A stretch of 64,000 bases of DNA from Streptomyces sp. Tu 3180. Its GTDB lineage: Bacteria > Actinomycetota > Actinomycetes > Streptomycetales > Streptomycetaceae. The DNA lies in contig NZ_WOXS01000002.1 of NCBI RefSeq assembly GCF_009852415.1, forward strand, positions 5,496,001-5,560,000, given 5' to 3'. How positions within the stretch are numbered: position 1 is the stretch's first letter; each line of letters opens with the position of its first letter. The notes beneath the pieces were generated by a model. That model saw only the letters and a list, made by a program, of their open reading frames with translations. It was not told the DNA's origin and made no database searches. Positions 15,443-22,506 of the stretch are shown here, one piece after another. Position numbers and translations under genes: made by a program.

Positions 15443-16108
15443 GTGGTGAGGGACGAGGACGCCGGGCGGAGCGGGACCGCCCGCACCGGGGCCGGACCCG
15501 CGCGCAGACCCCGCGGCCGTCCCCGCTCCTTCGACCGGGAAACCGCGCTGGAGAAGGCGCTCCTCGCCTTCTGGGAGCACGGCTACGAGGCCACGTCGGT
15601 CTCCGACCTCACCCGCGTCATGGACATCGGCGCCCCGAGCCTCTACGCGGCCTTCGGCGACAAGCGCTCCCTGTTCGACGAGGTCGTCCGGGTCTACGGC
15701 GCGCGGTACGGCTCCTTCACCGACCGTGCCCTCGCCGAGGAGCCCACCGCCCGGGCCGCCGTCGAGCGGATACTGCGGGAGGCCGCCACCGCGTACACCG
15801 AACCCGGCCACCCGCACGGCTGCCTCGTCATCCACGCCGCCGCGAACTGCTCGAACCCCGAGGTCGAGCGGTCCCTGCGGGAGCGCCGCACGGCCAACAT
15901 CGCCGCGTTCGAGCGCCGGATCCGGGACGACGTCGCCGCCGGGGTGCTGCCCGCGGACACCGACGCCGGCGCGCTCGCCCGGTACACCGGGGCGATGATC
16001 CAGGGCATGTCGCAGCAGGCGCGGGACGGAGCGAGCCGGGAGGAGCTGGAGTCGCTCGCCGAAATTGCCCTGTCCGTCTGGCCCCGCGCGGGAACCCCCA
16101 CGGGTTAG
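15443..16108 (+). CDS. TetR-family repressor
   Basis: 221 residues from GTG 15443, behind a strong GAGGAGGGA ribosome site. The N-terminal 30 residues are basic and disordered (RPRGRPRSFD), then the helix-turn-helix (GYEATSVSDLTRVMDIGAPSLYAAFGDKRSLFDEVV, about 50-85). The C-terminal ligand domain includes GHPHGCLVIHAA and NCSNPEVE, common in the group that regulates oxidoreductases. Transcribed divergently from the SDR gene with two operator-like palindromes between; autorepression and control of the SDR are inferred. The ligand is unknown. Confidence 0.88.
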   Translation: MVRDEDAGRSGTARTGAGPARRPRGRPRSFDRETALEKALLAFWEHGYEATSVSDLTRVMDIGAPSLYAAFGDKRSLFDEVVRVYGARYGSFTDRALAEEPTARAAVERILREAATAYTEPGHPHGCLVIHAAANCSNPEVERSLRERRTANIAAFERRIRDDVAAGVLPADTDAGALARYTGAMIQGMSQQARDGASREELESLAEIALSVWPRAGTPTG

Positions 16109-16214
16109 GCTGCGTGGTGGACGCCTGTGCGTCCGGCGGGGCGGCGCGACGATCCACGACGCGGCACCTCGCGACGTGACATCGACGAACAATGTTCCGC
16201 GCATGGACACCGGC

Positions 16215-16230
16215 AGTGGTCTAGTCCACA
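16215..16230. promoter_or_regulatory. dre site in TetR-kinase intergenic region
   Basis: AGTGGTCTAGTCCACA agrees with the dre consensus at 13 of 16 positions and is an almost perfect palindrome (TGGTCTAGTCCA). It lies 107 bases past the TetR gene and 230 bases upstream of the sensor kinase, so the kinase is the only gene it could precede. The rest of the 351-base gap shows no gene. Confidence 0.7.
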
Positions 16231-16459
16231 ATGCACAGCAGACACAAAGCCTGCCTTCCCCGCACAGGAAGGCGGATCGAGGATCCGGAGCTCTCTGCCC
16301 TGACTGCCCCGGCTCCTCATCGCTCGGCCGACCGGGACCGCACACCCCGCGGCCGATATTGCTCCGGGCTGCGGTGCCGGGAGGGTTGAGGGTCCCTCCC
16401 AGGCGCCGCGGCCCGCGGGTGTTCTCAGGGCCGGTACGGCCCCGGGTACGCTCGCTGAC

Positions 16460-17935
16460 GTGCCCTCCATGAACGAACTCGTACGCCAGCACACCGCCCT
16501 CGACGACACCGACCTCGAGTGGCTCCACCTGCTGGTCTCGGAGTGGCAGCTGCTCTCCGACCTCTCCTTCGCCGACCTGGTCCTGTGGGTTCCCACCCGT
16601 GACGGCACCCGCTACGTCTCCGTCGCCCAGATGCGGCCGAACACCGGCCCCACCTCGTACCAGGACGACATGGTCGGCCACCTCGTCCCGCGCGGACGCC
16701 GGCCGATGCTGGACGCGGCCCTGGACGAGGGCCGGATCGTGCGCGAGGGGGACCCGGAGTGGCGCGAGGAGGTCCCGGTCCGCGTCGAGTCCATCCCCGT
16801 CCGGCGCGAAGGCCGCGTCCTCGGGGTGATCGCGCGCAACACCAACCTGCTCACCGTGCGCACCCCGAGCCGGCTGGAGCTCACCTACCTGCAGAGCGCC
16901 TCCGACCTCGCGCAGATGATCGCGGCGGGCGCCTTCCCGTTCGCGAACCAGCAGCTCGACATGGACGCCTCGCCCCGCGTCGGCGACGGGCTGATCCGGC
17001 TCGACGCCGACGGCATCGTCCAGTACGCCTCCCCGAACGCCCTCTCCGCCTACCACCGGCTGGGCCTGGCCGCCGACCTGGTCGGCCACCACCTCGGCCG
17101 GACCACCGCCGAACTGGCCCCTTCCCGCGGCCCGGTGGACGAGGCGCTGGCCAAGGTCGCCAGCGGCTGGGCCCCGCGCGAGTTCGAGATCGAGGCGAAC
17201 GACGGGGTGATCCAGTTCCGGGCGATCCCGCTCAAGCCGAAGGGGACGCGCATCGGATCACTGGTCCTCCTCCGTGACGTCACCGAACTTCGCCGCCGCG
17301 AACGTGAGTTGATCACCAAGGACGCGACCATCCGGGAGATCCACCACCGGGTGAAGAACAACCTCCAGACGGTGGCGGCGCTGCTGCGGCTCCAGGCCCG
17401 GCGGATCGGGTCCGAGCGCGGCCGGGAGGCGCTGGAGGAGGCGGTGCGCCGCGTCGGATCCATCGCGATCGTGCACGAGACGCTCTCCCAGAACCTCGAC
17501 GAGCGCGTGGAGTTCGACGAGATCGCCGACCGCGTCCTGGCGATGGTCGCCGAGATCTCCCCGGGCAAGGTCACCGGCCGGCGCACCGGCCGCTTCGGCA
17601 TACTCGACGCGGAGGTCGCCACCCCGCTGTCCATGGTGCTGACCGAGGTCCTGCAGAACGCCCTGGAGCACGGCTTCCGCGAGGGCGAGACCGGCACCGT
17701 CGAGGTCTCCGCGGTCCGCGGCGGCACCACGAAGGAGGCGCGCCTGCTGGTCACCGTGCAGGACGACGGCGTGGGTCTGCCCGAAGGCTTCGACCCGCAC
17801 ACCGCCGGCAACCTCGGCCTGCAGATCGTGCGGACCCTGGTGGAGGGCGAGCTGGGCGGCACCTTCGACATGGTTCCGGCCCCCGGCCGGGGGACCCGGG
17901 TGATCCTCGACGTCCCGGTGCAGTCGGGGAAGTAG
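16460..17935 (+). CDS. PdtaS-like cytoplasmic sensor histidine kinase
   Basis: 491 residues without membrane spans. Order: GAF-like domain (about 20-150), PAS domain (about 170-280; GLIRLDADGIVQYASPNALS), a HisKA_2 dimerisation helix with the phospho-acceptor in EIHHRVKNNLQTVAALL (His295/296), and a HATPase_c domain (QNALEHGF, DDGVGLPEGF, NLGLQIVRTLV). This is the PdtaS/PdtaR type, whose response regulators bind RNA through ANTAR domains; no regulator gene is adjacent. Start GTG 16460; ATG 16469 is an alternative. A hairpin terminator follows. A dre site lies 230 bases upstream. Confidence 0.9.
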   Translation: MPSMNELVRQHTALDDTDLEWLHLLVSEWQLLSDLSFADLVLWVPTRDGTRYVSVAQMRPNTGPTSYQDDMVGHLVPRGRRPMLDAALDEGRIVREGDPEWREEVPVRVESIPVRREGRVLGVIARNTNLLTVRTPSRLELTYLQSASDLAQMIAAGAFPFANQQLDMDASPRVGDGLIRLDADGIVQYASPNALSAYHRLGLAADLVGHHLGRTTAELAPSRGPVDEALAKVASGWAPREFEIEANDGVIQFRAIPLKPKGTRIGSLVLLRDVTELRRRERELITKDATIREIHHRVKNNLQTVAALLRLQARRIGSERGREALEEAVRRVGSIAIVHETLSQNLDERVEFDEIADRVLAMVAEISPGKVTGRRTGRFGILDAEVATPLSMVLTEVLQNALEHGFREGETGTVEVSAVRGGTTKEARLLVTVQDDGVGLPEGFDPHTAGNLGLQIVRTLVEGELGGTFDMVPAPGRGTRVILDVPVQSGK

Positions 17936-17953
17936 CTCAAGTACTCATGCACA

Positions 17954-17984
17954 GAGGGCGCCTGACGTGATGTCGGGCGCCCTC
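17954..17984 (+). terminator. terminator after the sensor kinase
   Basis: Stem GAGGGCGCC / GGCGCCCTC, nine base pairs, with a 13-base loop, 19 bases after the kinase stop codon. Confidence 0.65.
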
Positions 17985-18013
17985 GGCGTCCCGGAGGGAC
18001 GGGGACAGCGAAA

Positions 18014-18043
18014 AGCCCCGGACCGGTGGAGACGGCCGGGGCT
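18014..18043 (-). terminator. terminator for wblE
   Basis: Stem AGCCCCGG / CCGGGGCT with a 14-base loop; read on the minus strand it is followed by a short T run (TTTT), fitting the end of the wblE transcript. This leaves a 3' untranslated stretch of about 140 bases (18044-18181) in which nothing else is seen. Confidence 0.65.
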
Positions 18044-18181
18044 CATGCTCATGCGATGGGGTTACCCCCTGCTCGAGCGAAGTCGAGAATTCGGGGGAAC
18101 TGCGCGCTGCGGCTCGGGGGCGGGAGATGCGTACTCGCTGCACGCGCCGCCAAGCTCAGGCTGTCAGCAGGGGCGGGGTTG

Positions 18182-18439
18182 TCAGGCGGAGGCCTGACGG
18201 GCCCGGTTGCGGGCGGCGCGGCGCTTCATCGCGCGACGCTCGTCCTCGCTGAGACCACCCCAGACGCCGGAGTCCTGACCGGACTCGAGCGCCCACTGCA
18301 GGCACTGCTCGATCACCGGGCAGCGACGGCAGACGGCCTTGGCTTCCTCGATCTGCAGCAGCGCAGGACCGGTGTTGCCGATGGGGAAGAAGAGCTCGGG
18401 GTCTTCCTCGCGGCAAACGGCGTTGTGACGCCAGTCCAT
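18182..18439 (-). CDS. wblE: WhiB-like iron-sulfur regulator WblE
   Basis: 85 residues. A Wbl-family protein that binds an oxygen- and NO-sensitive [4Fe-4S] cluster and acts with the principal sigma factor. The four ligands are Cys9, Cys37, Cys40 and Cys46 (AVCRRCPVIEQC), followed by the GVWGG turn and a basic tail KRRAARNRARQASA. Length and sequence match WblE (the WhiB1-type orthologue, essential in mycobacteria). ATG 18439 has the ribosome site GGAGAG. The 5' leader is long: about 270 bases lie between the start and a dre-like half site at 18717. Confidence 0.93.
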   Translation of the reverse strand: MDWRHNAVCREEDPELFFPIGNTGPALLQIEEAKAVCRRCPVIEQCLQWALESGQDSGVWGGLSEDERRAMKRRAARNRARQASA

Positions 18440-18759
18440 GGCTGCTACCTCTCCTTGGTATTACTGCAGGGTTTGCTTGTGAATGTGAACGCTTTCACGA
18501 ATCCCCCAACAAGTGAAGGGCCGACCGCCAGGTTCCCTGGCGTGGTCCTTGGATTTGAAGAGGGGTTCCGGTGATCCGTGGAGGCCGGTGTTGCGGGCCG
18601 TCCTGATCGCCACGTAGAGACTCGCAAACCTCGGCGGCGGATACAACCCCTTCCGGAAAGTTTTTTTTGATTCTTCGGTGTCGACTAGGTCACAGCCGTA
18701 CTTCCATGGGGTGGATCCTGGTCTAAACGTTCGAGTGAAAGGACTTTGGCCCTTTCTGC
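18440..18759. other. intergenic leader of wblE
   Basis: 320 bases upstream of wblE and downstream of the lipid kinase, lower in G+C than its surroundings, with a run of eight T at 18661-18668 (A run on the minus strand). At 18717-18732, CCTGGTCTAAACGTTC keeps the left half of a dre site but not the right (10 of 16). A GGAAC...GTTG pair nearer the gene has spacing too long for a SigR promoter. No reading frame here looks real. Confidence 0.5.
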
Positions 18760-19728
18760 TCACACAATCACACGCAGTGCACGGCGTACGCCTGTGAACG
18801 TCACGCTGGTGCGCAGCCCCAGGTGGTCACCGTCCATCTGAAGGGGCAGCGGCACCTTCGAATGCAAGGTGAACTGCGTCAGATCGTGCCGGGAGACGGC
18901 GTGCTTGCCCTGGGGGCCGCGCTCCGGGGACGAAGTGAGCAACTGGGTGCCATACCGGGCAACCGCGGCGGTGGACAGCCGGCTCAGACCGAAGATGTCC
19001 AGGCCCGTGTCGAACGAGGCCTTAGGTGACGCATAGATCGGGCGATTGCCGAGAAACGTCCACGGCGAGGTGTTCGAGACTATGGAGAGCACCAGATCGG
19101 TGACCGGGTCCTCGCCCGGCTGCTCCAGGGTGATCACCCCGTTCCGGCGGTGCGGCTCGCCGAACAGCTGGCGCACGACCTGGCGCACGTACAGCGCGTG
19201 GGTGGACTTCCTGCCGCGCTCGCGGTGCTGCTCCACCCGGCCGACCACACCGGCGTCGAAGCCCAGTCCCGCGTTGAAGGTGAACCAGCGGGCCGGCACC
19301 GCCTCGTCCTCCGAGCCCGGGGTCCCCGAGGTCAGGCCCAGGCCCACGGTGCGTTCGCGGCCCTCGCGCAGCGCGTCCAGCAGGACGCCGGTGGCCTCCA
19401 CGGGCTGGTTGGGCAGCCCCAGGGCGCGGGCGAAGACGTTGGTGGAGCCGCCGGGGACCACGGCGAGCCCGGGCAGGTGTTCCGGGTCGGGGCCGGCGTG
19501 CAGGAGGCCGTTGACGACCTCGTTGACCGTGCCGTCGCCGCCGAGGGCCACGACCAGGTCGATGTCGTCGCTCTCCGCCGCCTGCCGGCCCAGGTCGCGC
19601 CCGTGCCCGCGGTACTCGGTGGTGACCGCCTCCAGCTTCACCTCGCTGGCGAGCGCGTGGATCAGTACGTCGCGCGTGCGCGCACTCGTGGTGGTTGCCG
19701 CCGGATTGACCACAAGAAGTGCACGCAT
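18760..19728 (-). CDS. diacylglycerol/sphingosine kinase-like lipid kinase
   Basis: 322 residues, DAGK-catalytic (YegS/DgkB) family; phosphorylates a lipid hydroxyl using ATP. Nucleotide-binding motif VVALGGDGTVNEVVNGLL (about 59-76), GLAVVPGGSTNVFARALGLP (about 87-106), and the C-terminal DMDGDHL-like segment LQMDGDHLGL (about 300). N-terminus MRALLVVNPAATTTSA is the usual first strand and loop. The exact lipid cannot be told. Separated from wblE by a 320-base leader region and divergent from the small membrane protein at 19844. Confidence 0.9.
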   Translation of the reverse strand: MRALLVVNPAATTTSARTRDVLIHALASEVKLEAVTTEYRGHGRDLGRQAAESDDIDLVVALGGDGTVNEVVNGLLHAGPDPEHLPGLAVVPGGSTNVFARALGLPNQPVEATGVLLDALREGRERTVGLGLTSGTPGSEDEAVPARWFTFNAGLGFDAGVVGRVEQHRERGRKSTHALYVRQVVRQLFGEPHRRNGVITLEQPGEDPVTDLVLSIVSNTSPWTFLGNRPIYASPKASFDTGLDIFGLSRLSTAAVARYGTQLLTSSPERGPQGKHAVSRHDLTQFTLHSKVPLPLQMDGDHLGLRTSVTFTGVRRALRVIV

Positions 19729-19843
19729 GACGTGCAGGGTACCTACTGGGCGGTACCGGGCCCAGACCGAGGTGCGGATCGGGCCGGGGGGCGGTGCGTG
19801 AACCTCGACACGGGGCGGATGAGGAGAGGGCTACCCTTCAGGG

Positions 19844-20284
19844 GTGAGCAGTGAACGGACCCCCACCGCCCCGGACACCACCGGCCCCCGCCCGCGCCGT
19901 CTGACGTACGCCGCGGTGCTGGCCGCCCTGGAGGGGCTCGCACTGGTGGTCGGCGGGATCTGGATGCTGGTCCTCGGTGTCACGGGCGAGCCGGACGACC
20001 GCCGGCAGGCCGTCACCGGCGGGGTGACGCTGATCGTGCTCGCGCTGCTGCCGCTCGTCGCCGCGCGGGGGCTGCTCGGCCGGCGCGGCTGGAGCCGCGG
20101 CCCCGCCGTCATCACGCAGATCATGGCGCTGCCGGTGGCCTACACCCTGCTGAAGGCCGACAGCACGGCCATCCCGGCCGGGATCGTGCTCGCCGTGGTG
20201 GCCGTCACCGCGCTCGTCCTGCTGCTCAACCCCGAGACGACCCGGGCCCTCGGCATCCGGGGCCCCGGGAACACCGGGAAGTAG
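19844..20284 (+). CDS. small integral membrane protein, unknown function
   Basis: 146 residues with four membrane spans (LTYAAVLAALEGLALVVGGI; GGVTLIVLALLPLVAARGLL; GPAVITQIMALPVAYTLL; AGIVLAVVAVTALVLLL) and a Pro/Arg-rich cytoplasmic N-terminus. The last residues NPETTRALG are a recurring end in a family of actinobacterial membrane proteins with no assigned role. GTG 19844 follows ACCCTTCAGGG. Converges on sigH with an 81-base GC-rich gap holding several CCCCGGG-type inverted repeats that could terminate both genes. Confidence 0.75.
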   Translation: MSSERTPTAPDTTGPRPRRLTYAAVLAALEGLALVVGGIWMLVLGVTGEPDDRRQAVTGGVTLIVLALLPLVAARGLLGRRGWSRGPAVITQIMALPVAYTLLKADSTAIPAGIVLAVVAVTALVLLLNPETTRALGIRGPGNTGK

Positions 20285-20365
20285 CCAGGGCTCTCGCGTG
20301 GACCAGGCCCCGGGCCCGCGGGGTCCGGCCCGGTCCGGACGGAAGACCCCGGCGGCCGCGTCCCC

Positions 20366-21520
20366 TCACTCCTCCACGAGCAGCTTCTCCCGCAGCTGGG
20401 CGAGCGTGCGGGCCAGCAGCCGCGAGACGTGCATCTGCGAGATGCCGACCTCCTGCGCGATCTGCGACTGGGTCATGTTGCCGAAGAAGCGCAGCAGCAG
20501 GATCCGCTTCTCGCGCGGCGGGAGGTCCTCCAGCAGCGGCTTGAGCGACTCCCGGTACTCCACGCCCTCCAGCGCCTCGTCCTCGGCGCCGAGGGTGTCG
20601 GCGACCGCGGGGGACTCGTCGTCGGTGTCGGGGACGTCCAGGGACAGCGTGGAGTACGCGTTGGCGGACTCCAGGCCCTCCAGGACCTCCTCCTCCGAGA
20701 TCGACAGCTTCTCGGCCAGCTCGTGGACCGTGGGGGAGCGGCCGTGCAGCTGCGAGAGCTCGGCCGTGGCCGTCGTCAGCGACAGGCGCAGCTCCTGCAG
20801 CCGGCGCGGCACGCGCACCGCCCAGCCCTTGTCGCGGAAGTGCCGCTTGATCTCGCCGACGACCGTCGGGGTCGCGTACGTCGAGAACTCCACGCCGCGG
20901 TCCGGGTCGAAGCGGTCGACCGACTTGATCAGCCCGATGGTGGCGACCTGGGTGAGGTCGTCCAGCGGCTCGCCGCGGTTGCGGAAGCGGCGGGCGAGGT
21001 GCTCGACGAGCGGCAGGTGCATGCGGACCAGCTGATTGCGCAGTTCCGCGTACTCGGGGCTGCCGTCCCGCAGCGAGCGCAGCTCGAGGAACATGGCACG
21101 CGCCCCGCTGCGGTCCTGCGCGTCGTGCTGTGCGCCGTGCGCGTTCTGGCCGCCCGGTGTGCTCCTGGCACCCCGGGCACTCGGCGCCCGCGGCGCCTCG
21201 TCCTCGGCGTGTCGCTCGTGCTCGCTCATCGTCCCGCCCGTCGCCCTTCCCCGAGCGCTCGCCTCGTCCCCCGCCGCCGGCTTCGCTCGAGCGGGGGCGC
21301 CCCCGTGGCCGGGAGCGACCCCGGCCGACCCGCCCGGAGGCCTGCTCCGCACGGCACCGCCGGGCCGCCCGCCGCCCGCGGAGCCGGTCTCCGTGGAGTC
21401 GTCCTCCGGATGCGGCCGGGCCTGCTCGGGGATGCCGTCGATGCCGTCCGGCACGCGCCCGGCCGGCAGCTCCCTCGTACCGCGTTCTTCGTCCCGCACC
21501 GGCCCGTCCTCGTTCCTCAC
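20366..21520 (-). CDS. sigH: SigB-family stress sigma factor SigH
   Basis: 384 residues from GTG 21520, which overlaps the anti-sigma stop (GTGA); a second start at ATG 21229 (MSEHERHAEDE) would give 287 residues. S. coelicolor makes SigH forms of different N-terminal length, so both may be used. The first 130 residues are disordered and rich in Gly, Pro and Arg. Sigma-70 regions follow: region 2 (MHLPLVEHLARRFRNRGEPLDD, VGLIKSVDRFDP-like), region 3 (SPTVHELAEKLSISEEEVLEGL) and region 4 (MTQSQIAQEVGISQMHVSRLLARTL). Controls osmotic stress and differentiation genes, held inactive by PrsH. Confidence 0.93.
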   Translation of the reverse strand: MRNEDGPVRDEERGTRELPAGRVPDGIDGIPEQARPHPEDDSTETGSAGGGRPGGAVRSRPPGGSAGVAPGHGGAPARAKPAAGDEASARGRATGGTMSEHERHAEDEAPRAPSARGARSTPGGQNAHGAQHDAQDRSGARAMFLELRSLRDGSPEYAELRNQLVRMHLPLVEHLARRFRNRGEPLDDLTQVATIGLIKSVDRFDPDRGVEFSTYATPTVVGEIKRHFRDKGWAVRVPRRLQELRLSLTTATAELSQLHGRSPTVHELAEKLSISEEEVLEGLESANAYSTLSLDVPDTDDESPAVADTLGAEDEALEGVEYRESLKPLLEDLPPREKRILLLRFFGNMTQSQIAQEVGISQMHVSRLLARTLAQLREKLLVEE

Positions 21521-21930
21521 GCCGGCCCGGGTCCCGCGCCGCGCTGTTTGTAGAGGCTGATCGAAACGGTCTTGTCCTCGTCCACCGCCGAGGAGACCTT
21601 GCCCGCGAGCGCGGACAGGACGGTCCAGGCGAAGGTGTCCCGCGAGGGGGCGTGACCGTCCGTGGTCGGCGCCGAGACCGTGACCTCGAGCGAGTCGTCG
21701 ACGAGCCGGAAGACGCAACTGAGCACCGATCCCGGCACGGCCTGCTGGAGCAGGATCGCGCAGGCCTCGTCGACCGCGATGCGCAGGTCCTCGATCTCGT
21801 CGAGGGTGAAGTCCAAACGGGCCGCGAGCCCGGCCGTGGCCGTACGCAGCACCGACAGGTAGGCCCCCGCGGCCGGCAGCCGGACTTCCACGAAGTCCTG
21901 GGTCGCGGGCTCGCCTGCGATCTGGGACAC
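21517..21930 (-). CDS. prsH: anti-sigma factor for SigH (GHKL kinase-fold)
   Basis: 137 residues from GTG 21930, placed after the strong ribosome site GGAGGTGAG; in-frame codons run up to 21984. HATPase_c fold of the RsbW/SpoIIAB type: DEIEDLRIAVDEACAILLQQAV (N box, about 42-63), then the weaker ATP-lid region and a C-terminal strand KTVSISLYKQ. Known in S. coelicolor as PrsH or UshX; it sequesters SigH and is countered by an anti-anti-sigma. Coupled to sigH by a four-base overlap, so antagonist and sigma are made in step. Confidence 0.9.
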   Translation of the reverse strand: MSQIAGEPATQDFVEVRLPAAGAYLSVLRTATAGLAARLDFTLDEIEDLRIAVDEACAILLQQAVPGSVLSCVFRLVDDSLEVTVSAPTTDGHAPSRDTFAWTVLSALAGKVSSAVDEDKTVSISLYKQRGAGPGPA

Positions 21931-22060
21931 CCTCACCTCCAAGGTGGTACAAGCGTTACAGGGCCGGGGTCGCCCCCCGGACAACGCGCTACGTGGTTCA
22001 GCGGTGACGCTATCGCGCTCCCGGCGATCCTGTCCCCGGGACCCCGGCGACTGCTGTCAC

Positions 22061-22077
22061 TCATAGTAAAACTATGA
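22061..22077. promoter_or_regulatory. palindrome upstream of prsH-sigH
   Basis: TCATAGTAAAACTATGA is a perfect 7-3-7 palindrome, AT-rich in a GC-rich setting, about 130 bases before prsH. It is a likely operator; the binder is not identified. Confidence 0.5.
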
Positions 22078-22136
22078 ATACGCTCCGTGGCTAGGGGTCT
22101 GCGGGCCCAAATGGGAAGAGCGCGCGCCGGATTGAC

Positions 22137-22161
22137 GTACCCGGTCGTCAGGCGGTCGAAC
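22137..22161 (-). promoter_or_regulatory. SigB/SigH-type promoter of prsH-sigH
   Basis: On the minus strand GTTC (22161-22158), a 15-base spacer and GGGTAC (22142-22137) fit the consensus of Streptomyces SigB-group promoters (GTTT, spacer 14-16, GGGTAY). A SigH-dependent promoter for this operon is known in S. coelicolor, so this is probably the autoregulatory one. Confidence 0.6.
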
Positions 22162-22186
22162 CGTCCGGCACCGGAGTCCCGTCGGG

Positions 22187-22447
22187 TCACACGAGTACGT
22201 GATCGACGAAGCACCAGCGCCAGTCCTCGCCCGGTTCGTGGGTCCGCATCACGGGGTGACCCGACTCCCTGTGGTGCTCCGCCGCGTGCCGTCCCGGCGA
22301 GGAGTCGCAGCAGCCGACGTGGCCGCAGCTCAGGCACAGGCGCAGCTGCACCGGGTCCGTGCCGTCCCGCAGGCACTCCGGGCACGTCTCACTGAGCGGG
22401 ACGGGTTCCGGGTGCGGGAGCGCGCCGGCATGCGTGCACTGTTTCAT
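22187..22447 (-). CDS. UBP-type zinc-finger protein
   Basis: 86 residues, nearly all a single zf-UBP domain: ETCPECLRDGTDPVQLRLCLSCGHVGCCDSSPGRHAAEHHRESGHPV supplies the Cys and His ligands for zinc. In eukaryotes this fold binds the ubiquitin C-terminus; bacterial stand-alone copies have no firm function. It is divergent from the Na+/H+ antiporter 59 bases away, an arrangement I recall from other streptomycetes, where the finger is sometimes fused to the antiporter. This hints at a regulatory link, which is inference. Confidence 0.88.
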   Translation of the reverse strand: MKQCTHAGALPHPEPVPLSETCPECLRDGTDPVQLRLCLSCGHVGCCDSSPGRHAAEHHRESGHPVMRTHEPGEDWRWCFVDHVLV

Positions 22448-22506
22448 GGTGGCCAGATTACGACGGGCGCGCGGAAGACCGCGCAGAAAACGAGAGCGGG
22501 CCGGAC

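Noticed and set aside
18440..18759. SigR promoter for wblE
   Set aside because: The best GGAAC and GTTG pair is separated by 21 bases, longer than the 18 or so expected.
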